Below are positions 1-10,482 of a DNA stretch of 64,000 nt, one piece after another. The stretch is taken from positions 62,001-126,000 of the forward strand of contig JAPDOI010001224.1 of the NCBI GenBank assembly GCA_029168955.1. Direction: 5' to 3'. Made by a program: the position numbers and the translations under genes. The stretch comes from Aplectana chamaeleonis (taxonomy: Eukaryota > Nematoda > Chromadorea > Rhabditida > Cosmocercidae). Each line of letters opens with the position of its first letter. The stretch's first letter is position 1. The notes under the pieces were generated by a model. The model saw only the letters and a program-made list of their open reading frames with translations, had not been told where the DNA came from and searched no databases.

Positions 1-662
1 CCGGTGCTGGCGCTTTTTCAGTCGAATCCCACACACTTTCCCCGGCGCTCGGCGCACTCCCAGTTGGGTCCCTCACACGTTCTCCGGCGCTTGGCGTGCT
101 CCCAGTTAGATCCCGCCCACTTTCCCCGGCCCTTGGCGCGCTCCCAGTTGGGTCCCGCACATTTTCTCCGGCGCTTTTTAATTGGGGTCCCGCAAACGTT
201 CCCCGTCGCTTGGCGCACTTTCAGTCTGGTCCCACACACGTTCTGTGGGGTTTGGCACACTTCCAGTTAGATCCCGCCCACTTTTCCCGGCCCTTGGCGC
301 ACTCCTGGTTGGGTCCCGAACACGTTCCCCGGCGCTCGGCGGAATCTCAGTTGGGTTCCGCGCAGGTTCCCTGGCGCTTGGCGCGCTTCCTGTCAGGTTC
401 CACACACGTTCTGTGGCGCTTGGCACATTTCCGTTGGGGTTCCGCACGCGTTCGCCGGCGCTTGGCGCACTCTTGGTTGGATCTCGCACTCTCTCCCCTG
501 CGCTTTGCGCATTTTCATTCGGGTCCCGCGCACGTTTCCTGGAGCTTGGCGCACTTTCAATCGGATCCTACACACGTTTTGTGGCGTTTGGCACACTTCC
601 AGTTGGGTACCGCGCACGTTCCTTTGCGCATGGCACACTTCCAGTCGGACCCCGCACAATAA
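1..662. repeat. 42-bp minisatellite, about 15 degenerate copies
   Basis: A GC-rich unit containing CCGGCGCTTGGCGCACT followed by CAGTTGGGTCCCGCAC recurs every 42 bases (ggcgc cores at 44, 86, 128 and onward). Because 42 is a multiple of 3, several frames on both strands stay open and give 14-residue peptide repeats. These look like compositional artefacts, not genes. The array is cut by the window start. Confidence 0.9.
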
Positions 663-798
663 ACGGTGTGCATACGGTTCCTGATGGACGTAAAGGAGGC
701 CTACTCTAACGCTTGCAATCAATTCACTCTTATCATAATACCACTCCATTTCTCTCAATTGGCCAACCATGTTTCTTATCATTCAAAAGTTTCACCGT

Positions 799-817
799 AC
801 TCACACTCACACTCACT

Positions 818-878
<61 letters not shown>

Positions 879-882
879 ACAT
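799..882. repeat. CA microsatellite
   Basis: An interrupted start (actcacactcac) runs into about 25 pure CA units, ending in cagacacacat. Open frames across it encode only Thr-His repeats. Confidence 0.95.
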
Positions 883-1324
883 TTTAAAATTCACAAATTT
901 TTCAATATCTCGAGAACCACAGAGCAGATTTTTCTGAAACTTGGGCAGTGTTAAGAACCTTTACTGCTCTACATTTTGTAAAAATGCCAAGTTTGGAACT
1001 ATCTTCCAAACCGAGATTCTGTAACGAGGGGTGTGCGCAGAAGCAATCATTTTCCAAATCAGGTGCGCGCTTCGCGCGCACCAAAATTCAAAGAGCGGTG
1101 GATACCAAATTGTTCCTTGCTTGCGTTAAGTGTCCTGCTAGTCGTGAGCGTAGTGTACGCTAGCAAAAAGTCAAATACACTTCAAAAATATTGAAATAGT
1201 CGGGCTTGAGCTAAAAGGCAATCGACTATAAGAACTTTTTATTCGGGAAAATCTAGTATCCCAACGGTATTGTATTAAAATGTTTCACATTCCTAACATG
1301 TAAAATGCTTCGAATTAAATTTTC
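883..1324. other. No gene seen
   Basis: AT-rich anonymous sequence between the microsatellite and the MITE at 1327. The string gaggggtgtgcg near 1026 resembles the hAT-like termini elsewhere, but it starts with G and has no partner end. Confidence 0.5.
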
Positions 1325-1326
1325 TA

Positions 1327-1552
1327 CAGGCCATAAAACGGCCAATGTCTCACCGTCGACTGCGTACCACGCGCTGCGCGACCGTACCACGCGCAGCGCG
1401 ACGTTTCGGCCGCCGCGCGGCGGCCTAAACTCGTCGCGCGGCGGCCAAAACTCGTCGCGCGGCGGCCAAAACTCGTCTGCTTCCGACGCACGTGCGGTCG
1501 CGCAGCGCGTGGTACGCAGTCGACGGTGAGACATTGGCCGTTTTATGGCCTG
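1327..1552. mobile_element. Palindromic GC-rich MITE with TA target duplication
   Basis: About 57-bp near-perfect inverted termini start CAGGCCATAAAACGGCC and are flanked by TA on both sides (1325-1326 and 1553-1554). The centre holds three copies of a GTCGCGCGGCGGCC-type motif. There is no coding capacity. The TA duplication suggests a Tc1/mariner-mobilised non-autonomous element; this is an inference. Confidence 0.8.
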
Positions 1553-1554
1553 TA

Positions 1555-2228
1555 CTTTGCTCGGGGAATTTTCGCAAGCGATTTGAAAAAAAAAAGCCTC
1601 GACTAAGTTATATTCCTGTGGTTTGTACAACGAATTTCTCATAATTTTCTGTAATCTCGTTCTTCTGAAAACACATACTTTTTTCCGCTTCAAAAATGCA
1701 CTATCCCCTTGAAAAAATTTCCGAAAATTTCTACCACCCCCTTTAGCAAGCTATCCAGTCCTGCTCGAACCCTGTTGATAGGAGCTTTTTGTAGTTGTAA
1801 GGATATTGCGGTATAGATGCAGAACGTTTCTAAATTTTTTTCCATAGCTTTCAGTCACGAAGTGGGCGAAATTTTGATATAAACGCCGAATATTCTTCGG
1901 GAACGTTTTGGACTCTCGATGACAGCTCCCCATTAAAAAGGCTTTATTTTAATCCTACAACAGGTAGTCTGATGAGGTTTATATTCACTACATACTTCGT
2001 TTACTATTCAGTTTAACCATTTAACCGAAAGTGACGTTTGGATCCAGCAGACGGGTACTGTGCAGTAACCAGCTCCACTGCATACATGGGCAAGAGTACT
2101 ATAGGCGTTGTGAGACGTCTTCAGTTGCACCTATGAGGTATCTGCACTCGATCTCTACGGAAGCACTTAAAAAATCTATCTCTGATTTGTTAGATATATT
2201 GGCAACATCCGGTTCGAGAGCAGATTTC
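1555..2228. other. No gene seen
   Basis: Mixed-composition sequence with no recognisable protein, RNA gene or repeat. It lies just beyond the 3' tail of the minus-strand LINE that begins at 2229. Confidence 0.5.
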
Positions 2229-2262
2229 TTCTTCTTCTTTGCAGCCACAGAGAGGGGTTCTG

Positions 2263-3876
2263 TCATAGGTTCAGAAACTCGGCCACTAGCACTGGGTTCG
2301 TCCACAGATCCATTGTCGTCAATGTAGTCGGTCTTTTCGGGCAATTGAACAGGTGCGCAGTAGTATGCCCTTGACTACCGCAATCAGGACACTCGTCAGG
2401 TTTGCTGTTGTCAATCCTATGCAAGTATGACATAAGCAGGAGTGTCCACAGCGTAACGATGCAAGGGTGCACCTGGCACGCCTGCCAAGTTCCATCTCTG
2501 TCTCGGAGACCTTTGGAGGTGCGACTCCCAGGATGGGGTTTATGGCAACTCTGCTCAAGTGTTCGTTCACGAATCGGGTATGCTCCGTGCGCAAGAGACG
2601 GAGGCGTTCTTGTTGTGCTTCAGTCCATCTCTGCAAATCTACTTTCGACGGAGCATCAGCGAAAGGCTTTCTGATACATCTCTCTCTCACCGGGTTTAGT
2701 ACTCTTCGCGAAGGATGATTCGGCTGCTTCACGATGTTAATGTACATTTGTTGCGCCTGGAGTTGGCAGTGGTCTCTAACTGGCAATATGCGAGCTTCGG
2801 CATGTAAGTGCTCTATTGGAGAGCTTTTGGAACAGCCTGTTGCAATTCGCAGAGCACAATTTTGGACGCGCTGCAGCTTGGACCAAGAGGTGTCCGACAC
2901 GATGTGCTGCCAGACTGGCGCAGCATACTCAAGGCAGGTTGCACAATAGCCTTATACGTGGTCAGGATCGTTTCTTTATTGCATCCCCAGGACGTTCCAC
3001 CGAGAGCACGCAGGACGTTGAGTCTTGTTTTCACTGTGGCTTGCTTCTGCTCAGTGTTCTTATGAAACTTCAACGAAGGATCCAACACGAGTCCAAGCAG
3101 CTTGGGAATCGGGTGGCCTGCATTGAGTTTCGTCCCATTTAACCATGGGATGGGCACTGTGCTCTGCATTATCAGTGGAAAAGACGGTGACGGACGATTT
3201 GGAGGCAGAGACTGTGAGCATTTTGCGATCGAAGAAACATTTCAACTCGATCAAGTAGTCATTGATCTTGCTGGTGGCTACCTTAATGTCGCGATCTCGG
3301 CACAGAATAGTAATATCATCCGCGTATGCAACGACCTTGTGATGTCTTGAGGGGGAACAGGCAGATCTTCTAGATATAAACTGAAAAGTGCAGGCGATAA
3401 AACTCCTCCTTGAGGGACACCAGCGGCGATGGGGATGCTATTGGAAACATGTCCCTGGAATAGCACATTTGCCCGACGTCCTTTAGTAAAGGCAGTTATC
3501 CACCGCTTCTGCCATGGCTTGATGGTAGACTTCAACAGACTCTCTGATAGTAGGCCTAGATTGACAGTGTCAAATGCCTTTGTTAAGTCGAGGGCCACAC
3601 CAACAGTACGTTGGGGTTTGATGGCATTGAAGCCGTCCAGCACATAGCTCACAATTTCCAACAAGGCCGTAGTGGTGGAATGTAATTTACGGAAACCATG
3701 TTGGTGCTGCTGTTGGCTGTTATGCTCGGCAAGCTCCTCCACAACAAGTTTTCGGCAATTTGGCGATGGTGAGAGCAGACTGATCGGCCGGTACCCTTTA
3801 GCCGTGGATGGTGACTTTCCCGGCTTCGGCAGTGGAATAACACGAGCCACTTTCCAATTTTGGGGGTAAAATGCAT
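2263..3876 (-). pseudogene. LINE reverse transcriptase and C-terminal knuckle (frameshifted)
   Basis: Visible RT blocks in minus-strand order are PLPKPGKSPS and GYRPISLLSP (fingers), QHGFRKLHST, a DLTKAFDTVN palm block, and GVPQGGVLSP. The catalytic YADD is encoded near 3320-3330 in another frame. A C-terminal knuckle CPDCGSQGHT...H...C follows near 2330-2400, then DLWTNP. Adjacent blocks lie in different frames (3278-3850, 3060-3254, 2813-3169, 2319-2900, 2263-2472), so the protein cannot be made from this copy. The enzyme would prime reverse transcription on target DNA. Confidence 0.8.
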
Positions 3877-3976
3877 GTACGAAACGATGTATTTATGACG
3901 TCAGCAATAAAGGGCGGTAGTTCACTGGGCGGTCTCTTCAGGACTGCAGGGCTCAAACCGTCTGGCCCTGATGCCT

Positions 3977-4468
3977 TCAGTTGCTCATCTCCTTTATCGC
4001 CTTCTCGACCTGTGCAGGCGTGACTGCATCATCTACATCCATGAGAGGCAACTTACAGAGTTCCCGTACAGTTATTCTGTTCTGTTTCTCTCTTTTGGTT
4101 CTAGTGATGAAAAAATGCTTCCCAAGAGCATTTGCGGCCTCCTTCCCTGATTTGAAGACTCCATCTTCAAACTCAATCGTGGGAATTGTCGGCGGAGGTG
4201 AACTTTCCGGAGATCCTTTCAAGGCCTTCCACGTTGCTGCTGCATCATTTCTGAAGTTCATCTTCTCAGTGAACTTTTCCCAAGTTTCCTTCTTGTGCCT
4301 GTCAAGGTCGTTCCTAATCTCATCTTCCATCGCAGCGATGTCTGGGTCAAGATGATTTGCGGCTCTCTTTGCGTCCCTTGTCCTTATCTTCTGCAGTGTT
4401 TCCCTGGTGACATTGGGAAAGAAGGTCTTAACGCGGCCTTCAGGGATCGCAGCTTTCATAGCCTTCAA
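3977..4468 (-). pseudogene. LINE ORF2 linker between endonuclease and RT
   Basis: This 163-codon open stretch is rich in charged residues (Lys, Glu, Arg). It sits between the endonuclease remnant and the RT remnant on the same strand, as in the family. It ends just before the RT frame resumes at about 3876, with a frame change. It has no catalytic motif. Identity is inferred from position and strand. Confidence 0.55.
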
Positions 4469-5002
4469 GATAGCATCAGATAGGTGGCGCTCCTTCTGGT
4501 GTACATCGCCATTCCACGGATAATCAGCCGCTTGGCGGAGCGCAACCTCCTGAACAGGCTCCAGTCTGCAAGGCCTAAATTAAGATAAGAACGATGACGA
4601 ACACCTGTATAGGGAGCAAGAGAGTTAGAGATCAATATCAACAAAGACAGGGATGTGATCGCTGGAAAGAGTTGTGGATGTCGACCAAGAGCAGGCATTA
4701 GAGAGATTGGAAGAGACGAGGAGAGGTCTGGGCTAGAATGATCGGCCGTTGGCAGGGAGACGAGTGGGCTGGCCATCGTTTAAGATAACCAGATCGCACT
4801 CCTCCGCCCATTCTTCGACGTCACCTCCTCTAGCATCAGACTCAAGCGACGAGCAGAACGTGTGCGCATTGAAGTCACCCGCAAAGACAATTGAGGGAGA
4901 AGAGAGCAGTCATACAGCTGCTTGAGAAGGGGGATAGGAGTTGTATGTTGAGGGACAAAGAGGAAGAAGGAGGGATATATATATTAAAAAGAAAGTGGTG
5001 TT

Positions 5003-5341
5003 TTAAGAGGTAGATGGATGGGGATGTACTCGAGAGTGCCATCCACTGGAGTGTTTGGAATAATGTGAGAGGAAGAGAGGACAGAACAAAAGTAGAGACT
5101 CCGCCTCCTTGAGATGACCTGGGAGTATGATATGCAGTATAGCCCGGGATGTTTGGATGTCTAGAGGTAGCAGAAGGAGAGAGTTTGGTCTCTGGACCAT
5201 GATAACATCCGGGTGATGAGTACGGGCAAAGAGAGATAATTCAGAAAGCTTGGTCCGAAGGCCGTTTAGATTGATGTGTAAATAATAGATAGGGGCGGTT
5301 GGTAGATGAGGAATTTGAGTTACTGGAGGCGGAGCACACAA
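5003..5341 (-). pseudogene. LINE APE-endonuclease start (broken)
   Basis: The minus-strand frame begins with a HINLNGLRTK stretch and continues with HPDVIMVQ. This is the usual first strand of an apurinic endonuclease domain of LINE ORF2 (N-x-x-G/S-L-R-x-K then PDVI). The rest of the endonuclease down to about 4470 is scattered over frames. Plus-strand sequence near 4790-4880 matches the reverse of the late endonuclease region (ATTGAAGTCACCCGCAAAGA encodes the GDFNAH type of motif on the minus strand). It overlaps the preceding ORF by about 100 bases, consistent with a frameshift. Confidence 0.55.
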
Positions 5342-5636
5342 TACAACGAAAGGAAGAATCGTGGTGCCTCACAGAACTGAGACCCGAACAAGAGAAGTGC
5401 ACCCACCTTTCGCATCCAAAACATTGGACGCTGGTTCCATACCAATTGACATCTCTGCCGCATGTGGCACATGGGTACTTCTTCTTCTTCGCGGGTCCTG
5501 GATTCCTTTCGACGCCGGCCATTTGTAGAAGAATCCTCAGGAGAGCTGCAGCCAGCCAGCACCTCTCCCATGACAAAAACCCTCTCCGCGGAGGGATTGA
5601 CGTCGGTTTGCACGGAGGTGATCTTCTTTCCTCCAC
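5241..5636 (-). CDS. LINE ORF1 fragment: 2A-like motif plus zinc finger
   Basis: A 131-codon frame starts at the ATG at 5636. Around residues 40-48 it carries AGVERNPGP, which fits the 2A-like consensus G/D-V/I-E-x-N-P-G-P known at the N terminus of some animal LINEs, where it causes ribosome skipping or acts as a signal sequence. A Lys-rich patch follows, and then a PHD/RING-like finger with paired Cys (CATC, CFGC), a WVHFSC core and a later CxxC (roughly residues 57-101). The frame runs into the endonuclease region near 5320, where frames shift. Canonical 2A motifs have Asp where this one has Gly, so activity is uncertain. It is probably part of a dead element. Confidence 0.65.
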   Translation of the reverse strand: MEERRSPPCKPTSIPPRRGFLSWERCWLAAALLRILLQMAGVERNPGPAKKKKYPCATCGRDVNWYGTSVQCFGCERWVHFSCSGLSSVRHHDSSFRCIVCSASSNSNSSSTNRPYLLFTHQSKRPSDQAF

Positions 5637-5979
5637 ACTGCCACGGCACGAACGTACGACATCTCGGCAGCGAGAGCAGATTTAGTACCCGCGAGGAAAA
5701 CCTTTGGCCCGTTTCATTGTGATCGTTGGCAGACACCCTTGAAACTAGCGAAACCAATAGATGTTTCATTTATGACAGCTTTGTACAAATTGTTGATGCT
5801 TTAAAAGGGATATATGCTATTATTCCTTCACGACTCTTCCTCTTACTATGAGGAACGTGGGCGAAAACCATGCTCTGGCGATGCACCAGTAGGGGCGCGC
5901 CACGACCGCGCCGCAGTCGACCCCGTCGCAAAAAATGCGGCCGAGATGGACGTATTCTACGGAGCGTCTTCGGTCACTT

Positions 5980-6231
5980 AGGGGCCGAATAGGGTCCCGC
6001 CGCTAAAAGGCGCGGCAGCATGCTATGGAGGAGTATCGATCATGCGGCGCCACACGATCGATTCTCCTCCATTGCATGCCGCCGCGCCCTTCAGCGGCGG
6101 GACTCTATTCGGCCCCTTAGGGGTCCCGCCACGGGGCGGCGCGGCACAGTGCAATCCTATGGTATTGATCACGCGGCGCCGCCGATCGATATTGTAGGAA
6201 TGCACTTGGCCGCGCCGCTCGGCGGCGGAAG
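5980..6231. repeat. Two adjacent GC-rich hairpins
   Basis: The first inverted repeat runs 5980-6120 (AGGGGCCGAATAGGGTCCCG against CGGGACTCTATTCGGCCCCT). A second, about 6127-6231, pairs GCGGCGCGGCACAGTGCA with TGCACTTGGCCGCGCCGC. Both have ATCGAT-containing centres (cgatcatgcggcgcc; cacgcggcgccgccgatcg). They look like tandem related foldback units. Confidence 0.7.
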
Positions 6232-6259
6232 TGTAAACGACCCCTTACCACCCCACGGC

Positions 6260-6886
6260 GGCGCGACGGCCTCTCTCTCGCGCGATGAACGCAGCGGCAG
6301 AGAAAGAGAGTCAGCGCGCAGAGACGGAGAGTGGTCAGCGGCCCGGCCGCCGAACGAGCCCGCCGCCAGCCGCTCCTCTGTGTGATGGGTACAATACGAG
6401 GATGAGACAGCGACTTTGACGGAGAATTTCGTAATTATTTTGAATATCACGTGACCACTTGAGATCATTCTGTTCTCCTTGCTAGGTGGATAGCTGTTAT
6501 TCTGAGTTTCGATCTACAGAGAAGAGATCCCGATGTTCCTTTCTATTTAGGAGTTTACAGCGTCTGCCGGAAGGGAAGGTATTTTAGATAGTATATATGT
6601 GATATACCTCGTAGCGTGACTAAAAACTTCTCTTTTCCACGCATTCCGAAGATTATAATATTCGAATCGATTTATTCACTCAGATAGTGATACGGTCGTT
6701 TTGATCGATTGAATTGACAACATTTACATTTTATTAAGTATTCATTCCATGAACCTAACGCTTATATCTTCAACGTGAAGCGAGACTTTCACACTAAAAA
6801 ATGAGCTATGTGCCAAAAATGTTTATATAAAATAGTAAATATTTGAAAATTTTATTTTTATTTGCAAAATGAAATAATATTAGATA
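6260..6886. other. No gene seen
   Basis: A purine-rich GC stretch near 6270-6380 is followed by AT-rich sequence. No gene, RNA or clear repeat is visible. Confidence 0.5.
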
Positions 6887-7157
6887 CTCGTGCTTATCTG
6901 GGCCAAAATCCGGTCCGCAATTGCGTCTCGACACGCTTTGCGGCCGCACGCTCCCGAGTCAGAAGAGCTTCCAGCGCCGATCTGCTGACTCTAGGTGGAT
7001 TTTGGAAACTGGAAACTAAACAAAATTGAAGAAAACTGTATGAAAAAGCCATATCGAGTCGGCTTTGGAGCTGGAAACTCGATTGACTCGAGCGCGTGCG
7101 GCCGCAAAGCGTGTCGAGACGTAATTGCGGACCGGAATTTGACCCAGATAAGCACAG
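6887..7157. mobile_element. MITE with TGCTTATCTGGGCC inverted termini (copy 1)
   Basis: About 65-bp inverted ends run from CTCGTGCTTATCTGGGCC on the left to GACCCAGATAAGCACAG on the right, flanked by TA at 7158-7159 and 6885-6886. The long inner arms include GCGTCTCGACACGCTTTGCG and NotI-like GCGGCCGC strings. The same family, in similar length, is at 24918-25196. Confidence 0.85.
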
Positions 7158-7164
7158 TACGAAG

Positions 7165-7575
7165 TTTCCTTCCTTCCTTCACTTAGTGTTCCTTCCTTCA
7201 CTTTCATCTCGTTACTTCCTCTTCCTTCTCTGCTCCGTCATCGTCTTTTTTCTCCGTCTTCTCTATTCTTCTATTCGACTTCCTTCTAGTCTTCTTTTCT
7301 TCATCTCCGTTTTTTTCTTCTTCGTCACTTCCTCTTTTCTTCTTCTCCTTTACCCCTTTCATCCTCTCTTCGTTATTTCACTTGAATTTTTTTCGTTTTT
7401 CCTCTTTTTCCTACTTATCTTCTTTCCCTACTGCATCTTTTTTTTTGCTTTCAGCTTCTTTATCGTGTCTACTCCTTTTCTCTATCTTTTTTTCTTTTCC
7501 TCTCTTCCAAGACTCTCTTTTTTGTTTTCCCCTCTCTTTCCCATGACTTCTTATTTTCTTTATCCCTTCGTTCTT
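7165..7575. repeat. Polypyrimidine tract
   Basis: About 400 bases are almost entirely C and T on the plus strand (repeated CTTCCTT and TTTTTCTTC). The open frame across it (Phe, Ser, Leu-rich) is a product of composition. It is followed about 100 bases later by a complementary purine-rich tract. Confidence 0.85.
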
Positions 7576-7664
7576 GACTTTAAAGGTTAAATTATATCTG
7601 TATCATGAAACTGAAAAAATCCTCTATATTGTCACCTAACAATCAGTGAAATGACTGAGCTAGA

Positions 7665-7880
7665 GAAAAGAAAATCGAAAAAAGGACAGACATAACAAGT
7701 AATAAAAGGAAAAGGAAAAATCAGGAAGAAGAAGAAGAACAGAAAAAAAAGAGGAAGACGAAGAAGAATGCGAAAAAAAGATGTAGTAGACAAAGAAAAG
7801 CCCCACAGGGGAGAATGACGGAGAGGAGGAGGACAAAAAAAGAAAAAAAGGAGAAGATGAGGACAAAGAGGTTGAAGGAA
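7665..7880. repeat. Polypurine tract
   Basis: Runs of AAGAAGAAG and GAGGAGG dominate the plus strand. It is complementary in character to the pyrimidine tract at 7165-7575. Long Phe/Ser/Pro-rich minus-strand frames here are low-complexity artefacts. Confidence 0.8.
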
Positions 7881-7984
7881 AACAAGTGGTGAAAAAATGT
7901 GTAGGGAGGAGAGGTTTAGCAAAACTGTGAAGTGAAACATGAATAGAGCAGCGAAAAATAAAAAAATAAAGTAAAAGGAACGGT

Positions 7985-8307
7985 GGTGCCTTAAAAATAG
8001 TGTCAATGCGGAAGTCTTTTACGTAAATGGCACTTATCGGAACTCTTTCATCATTACGGGCACTGAATCCATGTACATAATTAGCAGTCCACGAATAAAA
8101 TTTTGAAAAACCGCATTCATAATTCGCCTTCATATTTTGCAGAATAAAAAGTTCACCATTGGATCCTTCAGTCGAATAATTTAATAAATCTAATAGGAGG
8201 GAATAGCTAGGTGGTTGCCGGCTTCCTCTGCAGATGGCTAGTGTACAATCATTCCGGCAAATTCCGGATATCCTCGGAACCGTCTTATTTGTATCCAGGA
8301 ATAACAT
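7985..8307 (-). CDS. Unrecognised open stretch, possible exon
   Basis: The upstream half of a minus-strand frame starting with ATG at 8307 is of normal amino-acid composition for about 105 codons before it runs into the polypurine artefact. I recognise no family or motif. No convincing splice donor or neighbouring exon was identified. It may be chance. Confidence 0.15.
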
Positions 8308-8309
8308 TT

Positions 8310-9080
8310 ACAAATGCGTTTGAGTAACAATAGGACAAAAGCATTTATTTTCAATTCAGTTAAAGATTGATGGGAAATCGTAAATTATTGCATATTTTTC
8401 AATTTCGCGTGGGATAACCTCGAATAAACTGAAAATTCCAAAGACTCAACACAATAATTTTGTTACAAAACGAATCGTACGAATGCTGCAACGGATCTCA
8501 ATTAAAAACCAATATTTTGTTGGAACATAAAACTGGTGGTGAAGAAAGGAAGCGGTTTTTGCAGTTATCCGACGATTTTCGTGTCGAATATATAACTATC
8601 AGGGGGAAGAGAACTTTGATACTCACTGTGCTTGGAAGACGTGTCTCTTGAACAGCTATTTGCTAAAGAATAATTTTTCTTTTTCTCTGGAATAATCTTT
8701 CAGTTTCCTCTGTGTTTATCACCACAAAACATTTTTTCTAACTGCAAAATAAAGAAAACAGGTGCCTGACTCCGTAGAAATTCACAAACATCAAAATACG
8801 TAAAAATTCAGAGTTGTTCCTTATACTTACTGCTTTATTTACTTTCCGTTTACTGTATTCCCCTTGTCAATCACTCCATAACTCAAGAAGTGTCATTTGA
8901 CACCGCTCACAGTTCCAGCCATCGTTGGAGCTTCCCCCGTACGGTATGACGAAACAGAGCCGCAGCCGCCCGCAGCTGGCAGCCTTCCACTCTATGTATC
9001 TATGCAGAGACACTAGACGACGAGGGCGCCAGCCGCGCTCGATACCGTTTCGCATGCGCCGCCGCTCGGTCGGGTGGTAA
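8310..9080. other. No gene seen
   Basis: AT-rich sequence to about 8870, then GC-richer sequence. A 63-codon plus-strand frame at 8460-8651 has ordinary composition but no recognisable feature. Confidence 0.45.
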
Positions 9081-9082
9081 GT

Positions 9083-9175
9083 GCCCCATAATATTCTACG
9101 GAGCCTAGAAAACCTAATTCTCCCGGCGCTCGCCTCGCCCTGCGCGGTCAATGTGATTCAAGCGCGCTGGCTCGC
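9083..9175 (-). repeat. Dispersed repeat shared with 11462-11557
   Basis: Read on the minus strand, GCGCGCTTGAATCACATTGACCG and the following GCCGGGAGAAT...TTCTAGGCT match the plus strand at 11465-11545. The two copies are in opposite orientation. Function is unknown. Confidence 0.75.
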
Positions 9176-9364
9176 TCATTATGTAACAGTGAACGAATTT
9201 GTACATTCATAAATGGCAGGTAGGACAAGATGCATACACAAATTGAAAAAAATGTTAGTAATGTGCATAAACACGTGTTTTCACAGTATTCTGGTTCATC
9301 CTGTGACTTCTGCGTTGCGACAAAAATAAGCTGGGAGCGGTTATGCCTTCTTTAGATTAAAAAA

Positions 9365-9806
9365 GGGAGATGCTCCCGAGAAAGTCAATATACAAAGATG
9401 GACGGACTCCCAACTGGATCGTCTGCGTCTTTTACGTGCGGAGCACGCCAAGTTCGTCAGGGATCACTTGAGTAGGATGACCGTCAATCCCATATTGGAG
9501 GTCGTACCACCCATGGTCAGCAACACCGAGATGGAACTCGGTAGGCGGGCTAGAAGTACCCTTGCCTCGTTACGCTGCGGTCATTCCCCTATGCTGATGT
9601 CATACTTGCATAAGATCGATCGCAGTAAGCCAGACGAGTGCCCGGACTGCGGTAGCCGTGGCCACACAACGGAACACCTATTCGATTGCCCAAAGAGGCC
9701 TACCACTCTGACAACAATGGATTTGTGGACGAATCCGGTTTCAGTCGCCCGTTTCTTGAACCTTTGACAAAAACCTTCCTGCGGCTGCAAAGAAGAAGAA
9801 GAAGAT
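9365..9806 (+). mobile_element. 5'-truncated LINE 3' fragment
   Basis: The frame at 9468-9767 matches the C terminus of the LINE at 2229-5660: a VxxMVSNTEMELGRRAR block, the Cys/His knuckle CPDCGSRGHTTEHLFDC, and then DLWTNP. The 3' end is gctgcaaagaagaagaagaag at 9784-9806, the same tail as the other copy. Homology begins near 9375, so this is a typical truncated insertion. The last ~100 codons are open and well conserved, so it is younger or less decayed than the larger copy. Confidence 0.85.
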
Positions 9807-10000
9807 TAAAAAACTAACCCTTAGCGATGGAAGAGTACAAATAAGAATGAACTGCTGATTTTCAAAAGATCTTGGCAGATTCGATTCAAAGCTTCCCATT
9901 GGAGACAAACTCTGGGGGTCAAAGGCAACTTTTGACAACTTCCGGAGTTCTTGGACAGATCTGGCTAAAGACCACTCCTTCAGAGTTGTTGGGTGTGCAC

Positions 10001-10455
10001 CAGGGGTGTGCGTTAATGAAATTTATTTTTTTCGTTAACCGTTAATCGTTAATTTTTGAAAAAAAAAACCGCGTTAATCCGTTAATGCGTTAACACGTTA
10101 ATTTTGCATTTCGTTAACAACTTTGAAAACATTACCTGACCACCACGAAAATCGATAAATAACCAGACGCCCCAAAAATAACATGAAACACGTTCCATAC
10201 CAAACACCGCAGTCCGTACACTCCAAACTTGGAAATTATCTTCATGGATTATTAATACTATCAGCCAGAACAATAAACGAATACTCTTTAAGAATAGGAA
10301 TCCTGACATGCAAAAAAGCATAGATGGATGGAACATTAACGAAATAAAAATTTACGTGATTTCGGGACTTTTTCGTTAACCGTGAATTTTTGAAAAAAAA
10401 ACCGCGTTAACCCGTCAATGCGTTAACACGTTAACGTTATTAACGCACAGCCCTG
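10001..10455. mobile_element. hAT-like non-autonomous element A
   Basis: Termini are CAGGGGTGTGCG (10001) and CGCACAGCCCTG (ending 10455). A perfect 8-bp target duplication GTGTGCAC flanks it (9993-10000 and 10456-10463). Just inside each end is a run of GTTAA/CGTTAA motifs (GTTAACCGTTAATCGTTAA left; mirrored right). No transposase is encoded. Eight-bp duplications and CAG starts are hallmarks of the hAT superfamily. Confidence 0.92.
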
Positions 10456-10482
10456 GTGTGCACGCCTAAAACCGGCTAGTCT

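Larger units (their letters stand above)
2229..5660 (-). mobile_element. Decayed non-LTR retrotransposon (LINE), minus strand
   Basis: Reading the minus strand from 5636 downward, the order is a 2A-like leader with zinc finger, an APE endonuclease start, a linker, reverse transcriptase, and a C-terminal Cys/His knuckle. The 3' end is an AAG-rich tail (on the plus strand cttcttcttctttgcagcc, about 2226-2245). The same gctgcaaagaag tail ends the copy at 9365-9806, so the 3' end is well defined. The ORFs are broken by several frameshifts and stops. Domain order and the Cys/His tail suggest the Jockey/CR1-like side of LINE diversity; the exact clade is unknown. Confidence 0.85.

Noticed and set aside
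4..709. Long open frames on both strands in the first 700 bases
   Set aside because: They arise from a 42-bp tandem repeat divisible by three; the same repeat is open in several frames and no non-repetitive protein is encoded.
666..954. Open frames through the CA microsatellite
   Set aside because: They consist mainly of Thr-His repeats from simple sequence.
1020..1040. GAGGGGTGTGCG resembling the hAT-like terminus
   Set aside because: The first base is G instead of C, there is no mirrored partner and no 8-bp duplication.
7096..7590. 164-codon Phe/Ser/Leu-rich frame resembling a membrane protein
   Set aside because: It coincides exactly with a polypyrimidine tract; hydrophobicity is a by-product of C/T composition.
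7632..8006. Hydrophobic minus-strand frame
   Set aside because: It is the reverse of a polypurine tract, with the same composition artefact.
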